From NCBI RefSeq assembly GCF_040869045.1, contig NC_090323.1, positions 157,314,426 through 157,378,425 of the forward strand: DNA of 64,000 nt, given 5' to 3'. The position numbers were made by a program, and so were the translations under genes. The DNA is from Eurosta solidaginis. Taxonomy: Eukaryota > Arthropoda > Insecta > Diptera > Tephritidae. Under the pieces are notes generated by a model that did no database searches, was not told where the DNA came from, and was given only the letters and a program-made list of their open reading frames with translations. Shown piece after piece: positions 23,461-33,096 of the stretch (position 1 is its first letter; the number at the start of each line of letters is the position of its first letter).

Positions 23461-25720
23461 CACCTAGGTAGACAGCCTTAGAAGGTAATACATTATCTCT
23501 GTGCCAAATTTCATTTAAATCGGTTTGGCCGTTCTCGAGATCGTTCGGCTATACAAATACACAAGAATTGCTCGTTTAAAGTTATAAGATTTCAAATTTT
23601 GATAATTTTATTTTAACAGATTTCATCATTTTATTTATTACTTTATTTTTAAATATTATCTTAATTATGCAATAAGTAGGCTTTTTAAACCCTAAATTCT
23701 CTGTAGCAAGAATTTATACATATATCAATTTAATACTTATATCAATAAAAATATATATTTACGTAATAATCAGTATATATATCAATATATATGTATGTAT
23801 ATGTGTATACTTATATAATTTAGGTGGTGCAATGTGCAATAAACTGCAGTGCATTTCATTCAAAAAAAAGTTAACAATCTCCAGCCGTGCGTTAAGACTA
23901 CATACAATTGTATATGTAGTGGTATTGCGAATACATACAAATATTTGTTTTATAATTTAACATATTTTTGTATTTATTGTTGATGCTTTACAAACGTTTT
24001 TGCAAGTCTTTATGGATGTGTAGTTAAATGCGTGATTAATGTAAAATATTATGGAATTAAAAAAAGTAGCAGCAAACTTAAGTTTAAGTGCGAAAATCAT
24101 GTTTATGTTGTATGTCGAATCGAGCAATGATTAAAATATATTAATTTGGATTACTCGATTTTTCGAAAACTATACCAGACTTAACAATATAGAGGTCCTT
24201 GAGTTGCGGTTAGTTAATTTTTGAAAAATTAAGGTTTGGAATCTGTCGTAAACTAAAAAAAGTATTATTATTATATTCCTTCTGAATTTATAAAAAATTT
24301 TCCAAATGAAATAAATATCAGTAACAGACCATCAATATTTGAATTTTCGAAAAACTTGCAATATTGGTAATTAAATTGTGATAAAAAAAGATCAATTACT
24401 GAGTTTTGAAGGAAAGAAAATTTTATAACCATTGAATTTTTGAAAACTTTTAAAATACCAATATCTACGACGTCCAGAAACCTTTATAGTATGAAGTTTT
24501 ATAGTCCAAGTGTTATGTATCTGAAAATGGATTTCTGAGAATTTTTGGTTTGTGAAAAAAATGTATTTTGTATATGGAGCAAAATCTAAAACACAATTCA
24601 AAAAAACAATTGTTAGTCAATTTTTACAGAGTTCAAATGAATCGGACTACAAAACTACAAACTCAAAACAGTCTCCTGAAATATTTAAATATAAGTTTGG
24701 AAATATTGTTAAAGGCTCCGGATTTAACAATTTATACAGAGGGCCTCTATTTTCGGTTACTTGATTTTCGAAAAATTAATGTATGCTCGTATTTTCAAAT
24801 TTTTAATTTAAAGGAAAAAAAGTCTGGAATGGCTTATAAACTGAACAGTTTTTGTATTCAATTAGGTTTACAATAATATTATTAGATAGAAAAAAGTAAG
24901 AGTTTTGAAAAAACGAAAATTTCTAACCCACTAATATTTGAACTTTCGAAAACTTTTAAAATACCAATATTAAGAACGTCCAGATATATGAAGTCCAAGT
25001 GTTATGTCCCTCAAAACTTGCATGGATTTCTGAGAATTTTTGGTGTTTTTGGTCAAATAGAGCAATATCTAAAACACACATGAAAAAAAAATTATCAATA
25101 AATTTAAAGAGATTTCGAAAAATCGGACTACAAAACAGCATGCTAAAAAAGTTTCCTGAAAAGTTTAAATGCAATTTTGGAAATACTCCTCAAGATTTTT
25201 AAAATCTTCTGGAATTTAAAATTTTTTTTAAAATTGATTAACTTCTTTGCTCTTATGCAAAAAAAAAACTTTCGGAGCTCAAAAAAGTTCAAAAATTAAA
25301 AAAATTGTTTAAAAAATTAAAAAAATTGTTTAAAAGATTAAAAAAAAAAAAAACAGTTTCACTCTTTAAATCGAAAACCCGAAAATACTTTTGCACCCCA
25401 TTAGGTTCTAGTCCAAATTTCCTTGAATTTGTATGCCTTATAACGTAAAAATGTTGCTTTCAGAAAAAAAATTTTAAAAATACAACGCTATTTTTAAGAG
25501 AAACAAAACTCTGACCTTGTGAGACTAAAATTTCATGGTCTACAAAACTGCAGTTTACTCTCATGATTAAAAATACAAACAAAAATATTATTTTTAAATT
25601 TAACAATTTTTTCACAATTTTAAAACGTTCAGCAAGTACGGTTTATTAACAAAATCGGTTCTCATATGAGATTTCCAAAGGAAGGTGGTTTATATGTATG
25701 TATGAGATTAGCTATGTATA
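23461..25720. other. AT-rich intergenic DNA
   Basis: No gene. From 24150 to 25650 there are loosely repeated phrases of the kind attttcgaaaactttt and ctaaaacaca, which look like degraded copies of one AT-rich repeat (compare 24390-24700 with 24890-25180, which align over ~300 bp). Confidence 0.45.
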
Positions 25721-25723
25721 CGT

Positions 25724-27128
25724 TGTGAGAACCAAATAAATCCTCATTAATTTGGCCCACACAAAACGACCCCACAACATATTTGACACGACATTAACAC
25801 AACAAGTGGCCACAAAAGGCTCTAGCAACACGATCAACCAACCAGTCTCAGCAACACAACGAGCGGTCGCAACATTTAACAGCAACACGGCCAGCCAACA
25901 AATCTCAGCAACACAACGAGCGCTCGCAACATTCAACAGCAACACGGTGACCATGGCGACGCAACCATTTGAGCTAGCAACACCAAACACAACAGCCATA
26001 AAAGGAGCGACACAGCAGCACAGCAGTCAGTCAGCACGGAGCTGTGGTCGTGACCAGAGCTACTAGCGAAGTATATCCCAATTGCAGTTGACCTTCTCTA
26101 TGCAATAGGAATCCACTTCATAGGAGCGAGTCGTGGAATGGTGATTGCGGTTGACCTTCTCTACGCATCACCCCCAGAGACCAAAGGCCCCGCCACAGTA
26201 ACGCGCAACCGCGACAGGTGACACCCGCTCACCTCCGTCAGTAGAAGTACGCCGGCAGAGGCCGCAACAGAGCGGCAACGCACGTAAACCAGCGCAGAGC
26301 GCGGCAGCAGAGGTCCGCCGACGCACAACGTAACCAGGGTAAGCCAGCGCGAACCGCGGCAGCAGAGGTACGCCGACAGAGGTCACGTCAACGCGGCGAC
26401 GCATAGCGCAGCCAGGGTAAGCCAGCGCCAAGCGCGGCGGCAAAGCGCAGCAGAGGTACACCGACAGAGTAATACAAGTAAGCGCCGACGTAGGGCGCGA
26501 CAGAGCATCGCCTCAGCAATACAAGTAAACGCCGACGTAGGGCGCGACAGAGTGTCGCCCAGTAAATACGAGTAGACGCCGACGCAAGGCATGGCAGAGA
26601 ATCACCCAGCAACCAGCAATACAAATAGACGCCGACGCAAGACGCAGCAGAGTAATACAAGTAAACGCCGACGTAAGGCGCGTCAAGGCACCGACGCCAC
26701 ATACTAACGGGATCCGTCTAACGGAACACGGCGACAGAGCATCGCCTCAGCAATACAAGTAGACGCCGACGTAAACCGCGACAGAGCACCAGAGCAGCAG
26801 AGAGAGACGCCGTCATAAGGCGCGTCAAGGCACCGACGCCACATACTAACGGGACCCAGCTAACGGAATACGGCCGGACCGCTAAGGCCCGCCACCGCAA
26901 TCAAGGATACCGCAAGATAATCCAAGTGAAATTGAAAATGAAGTATACAAACACGTTTTATTTTATATTACAGAATTTAGAACCAATAAAGAGAGTGAAG
27001 TTTTTTATATTAAATCGATTTGCAAGGTGCCCCTTTAATACAAATTTATTGTAAACGAACCCTGGGCACGGCGAGTATACCCCAGCAAATATCAAAGAAG
27101 CAATGGGGCACGAAAAAGCTTCGTTACA
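25724..27128 (+). mobile_element. solo LTR of Gypsy-type family C
   Basis: Starts TGTGAGAACCAAATAAAT and ends GCTTCGTTACA. It is flanked by the 4-bp duplication ACGT (25720-25723 and 27129-27132). Both ends match the LTRs of the family C element at 41710-47892. A CATAAAAGG box at ~25998 and a following CAGTCAGTCAGC stretch would be the promoter/start. Positions 26170-26880 are a GC-rich minisatellite (gacgccgacgtaaggcgcg-like units). No internal sequence is present, so it is the product of LTR-LTR recombination. Open frames on the minus strand at 26168-26900 are by-products of the minisatellite. Confidence 0.9.
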
Positions 27129-27132
27129 ACGT

Positions 27133-27694
27133 TTTAACGTGTATGCTTATAGGACTGTGCAGGTTTTGAACGCTTTTGTCTATTTTTGTATGTATTTATG
27201 TGTAAGTGTGCTGTACAAATGCAATTGCTTTTCTTTTATGTATACATAATTATTAAAATAACAATACAATTTATAAATAACTTCAATAAGACCACTTTTT
27301 TTTTTTTGTTTGATTTCATTCAATCATTGCTTAGTAAAAGAACATTACATCAATTTAGAATAACTAAGTACATCCATAAAAGTATGTACTTAAATGAATT
27401 GGAATTATTTTGCTGATAATCATCACATTAGTAACAAGTAAATATTAAATATTAGCACACCTTACAACAATATCGAATACAATTACATAAAGAATTGTTA
27501 TTCATGTATTTTAATAAATTTTTGAATTCAAACATATTTTTTCTTTAATATGAAAAATTTTGTATTTTGTATAGCTGTCTATATGTTTGGGTAAATAAAA
27601 AATTTTTTTAAATAACTATAATTTAAAACAAATGTTGTATTAATAAATTAAGTAACACGTTTGGCTGTAAGTGAATAAAAAATAAAATAAAAAA
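27133..27694. other. AT-rich intergenic DNA
   Basis: No gene or clear repeat ends seen. Confidence 0.4.
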
Positions 27695-27969
27695 CATTAG
27701 TAAGGATCGTAGGCTAGTTAGACCTAATTATGTTTGGTGCAAATAAACGCTTTATTTCTCCTTCTTGCCCAACGTTTCGCTGAATATTCTAGCATCATCA
27801 GGGGCTACACTATCTATTTTTTCATAAAAAAATGACAAACATAATTGCATATATATAAACATTCATGACATTTAAGATGTAGAACAACCAATTTCACTTA
27901 CAATAACAATAAACAGTATGAACACTTAAAAATTAATCATGCGTACCACCTTGCGTGGTAGTTTTGTCA
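27695..27969 (-). mobile_element. Penelope-like element, minus copy, 3' terminal part
   Basis: It is the inverted match of 32215-32487: both contain the hammerhead-like core, the gcaattatgtttgt block and the taggtctaactagcctacgatcctta end. The coding part of this copy is displaced to 30852-31250 by the TIR element at 27970-30851. Confidence 0.8.
27767..27807 (-). ncRNA. candidate type I hammerhead ribozyme (Penelope minus copy)
   Basis: The minus strand reads TAGCCC-CTGATGA-stem II (TGCT..loop..CAGC)-GAAAC-GTT-GGGC. The invariant cores CUGAUGA and GAAA are intact. Stem I is GCCC/GGGC. Stem III is only the self-complementary ACGU, so efficient cleavage may need dimers. Hammerheads with a minimal stem III are known in Penelope-like elements. 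Compared with the + copy, one stem II/loop base differs (CTAGAA versus CTGGAA). Confidence 0.65.
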
Positions 27970-28249
27970 AGGCCGTGACAAAATGACATTTTTCATATAG
28001 ATGCGTTTAACACAAGCTTATGCGTGACAGTAACAGCGCCACAATCAATGATGCAAGATGGTGTATTTTTAAACAAAAGTCAGCTGATGTTTATTTTCGT
28101 CAAATGTGTAAATTTGTTTATCTAAAAAAACCGTAACGCTTTCGCGTTGTGAGCAGGCAACAATTTTCACAAAAGAAAGAAATTATACTTCTTTCATACA
28201 TCTATATTATTATTATATATTAAATTATACGCTTTCATCAACTTCAAAA

Positions 28250-29335
28250 AGGGAAAATGGGAAGATTACAAAACGTTCACAGACAACCACTTCGCTGCCA
28301 TCCCAATCCCTCCATCCATCCATCCATCAAGGGGAGCGTGCATTCCGCAAGGTCATCGAATTCGCGTCGACTCGTTTTATTCCCGCCGGAAGAATCGCGG
28401 AAATCCGGTCACACTTTCCAGCGGATGCCGCAACTCTAATGAGAGAAATAACATACATTAACCAACGCTTCAGACAGGATGCGAATAACCACAAACTGGC
28501 GAAATGGGAGCACCTAAACCATTGTAACCTCTCTACCGGTGTGGGTAAGCTATGGTCTACCGTAAGGTCCCTATTGAACCCAACTAAACACAACGACAAA
28601 ATATCCATCGCATTCGACGATAGAGTGCTGTTAGGTTTGAGAAAATGCGCTAACCTCTCTCATCTCTCCAGTTTTTTCGCCCGCGAAATCTGACGTTAAC
28701 ACCGACTAAATCATCGGCGACCTTATTTACAACATGGACGTCGCAAATATCGACCATTTTGAAAATCCACGTCAATGGCACTACGCTATCGACTGTCTTA
28801 CACCCCAAAATCTTGGGTGCGACGTTTGATCAAGGTCTACACTTTGGTGAGCATGCAGTTGCACCTAAAATCCAGAGCCGTAATAAAATCCTCAAATCTC
28901 TTGCTGGCAGTACTTGAGGAAAAGACAAAGAAACGCTCATTACCACTTACATAGCAATTGGCTAGCCGATTGCATGTTGCGTGTCGCCGGTATGGCCACC
29001 AAGCCTTAAGACTACTCACTGGAAGAAGCTACAGGCCTGCCAAAATACTGCTCTCAGAACCGCCACGGGCTGTCTTCTTATGCCCCCAGAACACCATCTA
29101 CATAATGAGGTGAGGATACTCCCCATCAGGGAGAGAAATAAGATGCTAACCAAACAGTTCCTGTTGAATACCCAGAAACTTGGGCATCCTGATTGATGAG
29201 CCAACAGCGCCCAGGGGCTTCAGCATTATGAGGAAATAGCTCACCTGAGAACACAGCCAAAAAGCACAAGCAGGTCATCAGTGATATCTATGCCAGGAAT
29301 TACCCGACGCAAGCACTGCTACAACAACAACAACC
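28250..29335 (+). pseudogene. non-LTR retrotransposon fragment inside the TIR element
   Basis: Frames read INQRFRQDANNHKLAKWEHL and GVGKLWSTVRSLLNP, then after a deletion PKILGATFDQGLHFGEHA and WKKLQACQNTALRTATGCLL. These are the region between endonuclease and RT, and the thumb/C-terminal region, of Jockey-type elements. The RT core is missing. It ends in acaacaacaacaacc, a (CAA)n-like tail. At least three frames are needed, so it is dead. Confidence 0.7.
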
Positions 29336-29599
29336 ACATTGAACCTTCTACTCCTTAGGTGCCAATAATATAGGTCATAATTTTTAAGGGGATTTTTCAG
29401 ATTAGGAGAACAAACGTTTTTAACGCAATAGACACCATCAGCTAAACTAAACCTAATGGCGAGTCTTTAAATTTAAGCCAGGTTCTGTAAAAATATTCAT
29501 TTTACTCGATATTTATTATTTACATAAGTTTAGCACCTCTTTTATACATATTTTTATTCGCCAAATTCAATAAGTAATTATCAGTCTAGTAGTGTGGAA

Positions 29600-30480
29600 A
29601 AGCTGCCTTCTAATTCAAAATCATTTTCAATTCTGTGCGGGGCTTTAAGCCATAACGTTCCTCAAAAAATTCAAATATTTGTTGCTTGCTCGTAAAATTA
29701 TTTAACTCCAAGCTCAGTTTCCTTTTCATATGACTGCTCCACATAAATTTAAGATGGTGATGAAAACATTGAATATGTATGTGATCAGCAGCACACATTC
29801 CATCGATGTTTCGGCTTTCCCGCAGTGTTAGTTAAAACGTGTAGGATTTGAAAGTACATCACGTGCTGCCATTACACCATCAGCCTGTGTTTGTGTATGC
29901 AAATTTTTAGCGTCTTGTCAGGTGTGAACATTGCCATTAACAATAAGTGGGTTTTTGATCCTTTTTTACTTCAGACATAGCGTTAATATTAAGAGGAACT
30001 GATACCTTCTGCCACATGTTTTGTGCATGTAATGTCAAAAATGTGGCACATTTTTCTAGTTGACGTGCCAGTTCCACTGTATATCGTACTGATTGCTCTC
30101 CATTGCCATTTAATCAGCGTAATTTTACCAATTTGCTAAAGTTGTTTGGTAGCACACACCTTGTAGTTGGTACAATATTTTTCACCACTTCTGGATGTCT
30201 CGGCAGACCACAGCCATATACTTTAGAGATTGCCCATAATTGCAAAGAGTCACAATTCAAATCCATGCCATCAACATATGGATATATTAACTGGGCTGCT
30301 TAGGAGAATTCATGCGCATCCACGCAGCGAATTGTTATATACAAGAAATGTCCTCTAAACTTGTGGTAAATTTATTATCACACGCTTTTCTACTATTTAT
30401 AAAAGAATCAGCAATAACCATTGGTGTCAATACCAGTTTCAGACCAAGTTGACGAAGACGCCGCCTGAATTCCAATTTGC
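29600..30480 (-). pseudogene. unrecognised degraded ORF, possible transposase of the TIR element
   Basis: On the minus strand, coding-like segments appear in changing frames: near 30110-30290 (GLPRHPEVVKNIVPTT) and at 29610-29798 (62 codons ending RYGLKPRTELKMILN before a stop). They sit between the TIRs on one strand, as a transposase would. I do not recognise the family, and several stops intervene. Confidence 0.35.
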
Positions 30481-30854
30481 TATATCACACCATTGCTGAC
30501 TTTGTAAATCCATGTGATGTGTTCTTTTCAGTGGTAAAAATATATAAATATATAAATAAAATATCTATATTTGGCCTTGGCACGTATTATTGCAAGTTAA
30601 ATTCGCAGATAATTACATTTTCCAATTTTTGTTATGATCTTTATTTCGACACTCAACTTAAAAACAAATGTCAAATTCTTCTTCTTATGACTTGTTGGCA
30701 ACAAAATTTGAGAGCTGGCTACTTTTCAACTTCAGATGGCACAAGTGTCGCTCAATCTACCGTTCTCCATAAATATACGTGCAATCTACTCATAATGCAG
30801 AAACTTGTGTTAAACTCATCTATATGAAAATGTGCTTAGGTGACGGAGCTATCA

Positions 30855-31278
30855 TTACTACAATTATTACTTGAACATAATATGTATGTAGCGCCTATGC
30901 AGTCGTAGTCTTCTGTTTTGTTGATCGTCTTTTCTCTATTTCTCAATATGTGCAAGCTTTCCGATCTGTATCTGGTAAATTCTCGTTTTTTCCTTATCAA
31001 TAATTTTGGTGTTATTAAAATCAGCTGTATGGCCACTGCTTTTTATGTGTTGGGAGAGCGCAGTGCTTGGCTTTTGTTTTTTTCACGTCTGCTTTGTGTT
31101 CGGCTATTCGTATACCAAGCTCTCGTTTGGTAGTTCCGATATAAATCTTATCACAGTTTTCGTTCTCTTTTCCATTGCATTCTATTTTGTATATCACATT
31201 GTTTTGTTGTAGCTTGTCTATTGGATCTTTTGGATTGTACAATTTTGAAAAATATTAATTACCTCGACCACTTGATAC
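30855..31278 (-). pseudogene. Penelope-like element, minus copy: GIY-YIG endonuclease domain
   Basis: Minus-strand frames at 31021-31242 and 30836-31036 together cover the GIY-YIG nuclease region. The VIYKIEC...KIYIGTTKRELGIRI motif with catalytic Arg/His (EHKAD) is readable. A frameshift near 31045 separates the two. It matches the + copy at 31840-32230 almost residue for residue. The 5' part, including the RT, is absent. Confidence 0.85.
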
Positions 31279-31661
31279 ATGAACTAATAAAAAAAAAAAA
31301 ATTTAAGGCGCGATAACCTCCGAAGAGATCTAAGGCCGAGCTTCTCTTCCAATTTGCGTCGTGTCCCTCTTGATTTTCCCTACAAATTGGCCGGACGGGA
31401 CCTACATATTTTATGCCGACTCCGAACGGCATCTGCAAGGCAGATGAGTTTTCACTGAGAGCTTTTCATGGCAGAAATACACTCGGAGCGCTTACCAAAC
31501 ACTGCCGAGGGGCGACCCCGCTTAGAAAAATTTTCTTTTAATTGAAAAACCTTATTTCTAAAATTTTGATGTTGCTTTGCCCGGGGTGCGAACCCAGGGC
31601 ATACGGTGTGGCAGGCGGATCACGCTACCATCACACCGCGGTGGCCGCCATGAACTAATAA
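31279..31661 (-). mobile_element. tRNA-derived SINE with 12-bp target duplication
   Basis: A 359-bp body on the minus strand is flanked by identical ATGAACTAATAA at 31279-31290 and 31650-31661. The 5' head has an A-box-like TGGTAGCGTGATC and a perfect B box, GGTTCGCACC (complement at 31585-31594), so RNA polymerase III transcription is expected. It ends in an A-run at the left duplication. I recognise it as a dispersed tephritid SINE. A decayed relative of its 3' part is at 40255-40370. Confidence 0.85.
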
Positions 31662-32487
31662 TCATGAAAAATAGCAACCCCCACAATAAACCACAAAATG
31701 CAACAACAGAAGTAAAGAAATATTACAGCGTCACATATATCCCAAAGCTTAGTACAATATACCACAACATACTAAAAGAAGAACACATCACCTTAACCTA
31801 CAAATCCAAGAACACATTATTCAAAATTTACACAAGAACAAAAGATCCAATAGACAAGCTACAACAAAACAATGTGATATACAAAATAGAATGCAATGGA
31901 AAAGCAAACGAAAACTGTGATAAGATTTATATCGGAACTACGAAACGAGAGCTTGGTATACGAATATCCGAACACAAAGCAGACGTGAAAAAACAAAAGC
32001 CAAGCACTGCGCTCTCCCAACACATAATAAGCAGTGGCCATACAGCTGATTTTAACAACACCAAAATTATTGATAAGGAAAAACGAGAATTGACCAGATA
32101 CAGATTGGAAAGCTTGCACATATTGAGAAATAGAGAAAAGACGAGCAACAATAAAGAAGACTACGACTGCATAAGCGCTGCATACATGTTATGTTTAAGT
32201 AATAATTTTAGTAATGACAAAACTACCACGCAAAGTGGTACGGATGATTAATTTAAGTGTTCATACTGTTTATTGTTATTGTAAGTGAAATTGGTTGTTC
32301 TACATCTTAAATGTCATGAATGTTTACATATATGCAATTATGTTTGTTATCTTTTTATGAAAAAATAGATAGTGTAGCCCCTGATGATGCTGGAATATTC
32401 AGCGAAACGTTGGGCAAGAAGGTGAAATAAAGCGTTTATTTGAACAAAACATAATTAGGTCTAACTAGCCTACGATCCTTACTAATA
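31662..32487 (+). mobile_element. Penelope-like element, + copy: GIY-YIG endonuclease and 3' end
   Basis: Codons 31662-32251 form one open frame encoding the C-terminal part of a Penelope-like polyprotein. A lysine-rich connector is followed by the GIY-YIG nuclease: VIYKIEC, KIYIGTTKRELGIRISEHK, then a conserved Glu-containing REKT/YDC tail. These retroelements join an RT to this nuclease for insertion; no RT is present here, so the copy is 5'-truncated. The frame upstream of 31662 belongs to the SINE. The 3' end carries a hammerhead-like motif and ends near 32487. The head-to-head arrangement with the minus copy is typical of the complex inverted termini of these elements. Confidence 0.85.
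32375..32416 (+). ncRNA. candidate type I hammerhead ribozyme (Penelope + copy)
   Basis: TAGCCC (32375-32380), CTGATGA (32381-32387), stem II TGCTG/CAGCG around AATATT (32388-32404), GAAA (32404-32407), then ACGTT and GGGC (32412-32415). Stem I pairs GCCC with GGGC. Stem III is the 2-bp palindromic ACGU, so cleavage after the U before GGGC is predicted. It lies ~125 bp past the ORF stop, as expected for the terminal repeat of a Penelope-like element. Confidence 0.7.
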
Positions 32488-33096
32488 TTCAATTGAAACT
32501 GACCGCAAAAACAACAAAATATAAAATAAAAAACAATTTTAACTTATAAATATATAAATTCAATTCATTAGCAAATTAAATTATTTATAAAATACTTATT
32601 AGGATCGCGGGTTCAACCCTTGAGCTCAATTCGTACCCGCGATCTAACAAATTAATAGGCCGATAAAACGACAAAAATTGTTAAAATACTTATGTAACTA
32701 TTTTTATATGGCTCATGTGCAATATGTGTTTGTTTACTTTTTCGAGTATATTTCCATGCATAAATGGTTCTATACTTCTTTTGTGTGTTTTGCTATTTTT
32801 ATAATTGTGTAAAAATCAATTATCTTAAACGCTAGATTGCGGCATAATTTTCCTGCTTCTCTTTCATATTATTTTTATAAAAAATAAAAGTAAACATAAA
32901 TATAAGTTTAGGCTATGAAAGGCGTACATATGTATGTATGTATGTAAGTTAGTATGTATGTATGTAAAATAATTTAAAAAATATTTAGTTTTTGCAAAAA
33001 AACCTCTATCATATTTAAGTCACTTTTATTAGCAGCAAAAGAGGTTGGCGAATCAACTCTGTCAATTCAAATTTCCCTCCTTTGCCTCTTTGGCTG
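32488..33096. other. 3' flank of the GGPPS gene, with small repeats
   Basis: AT-rich. It includes a 95-bp repeat at 32595-32690 (gatcgcgggttcaaccc...ggccgataaaacgac) that resembles both ends of the insert at 38640-39095, and a (TATG)n microsatellite at 32928-32966. AATAAA at 32884-32889 (complement TTTATT is also frequent) does not clearly mark a minus-strand poly(A) site. Confidence 0.45.

Larger units (their letters stand above)
27970..30851. mobile_element. 2.9-kb TIR DNA element inserted in the minus Penelope copy
   Basis: The left end AGGCCGTGACAAAATGAC is mirrored by the right end ...GGTGACGGAGCTA. The inverted similarity runs on through tttttcatatagatg and gtttaacacaagctt (~55 bp). 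A 3-bp TCA flanks both sides (27967-27969, 30852-30854). Removing it rejoins the Penelope sequence seen uninterrupted at 32200-32230. The same ends and about 180 bp of the right subterminal region occur in the 527-bp element at 37091-37617, which is a deletion derivative. Superfamily not recognised. Confidence 0.75.

Noticed and set aside
24392..25202. Opposed frames at 24392-24876 and 24956-25202
   Set aside because: AT-rich repeats with Lys/Asn/Phe composition; no conserved motif or start context.
26168..26900. Several 60-104-codon minus-strand frames rich in Arg/Leu/Ala
   Set aside because: They fall within the GC-rich minisatellite of the solo LTR; base composition alone keeps frames open.
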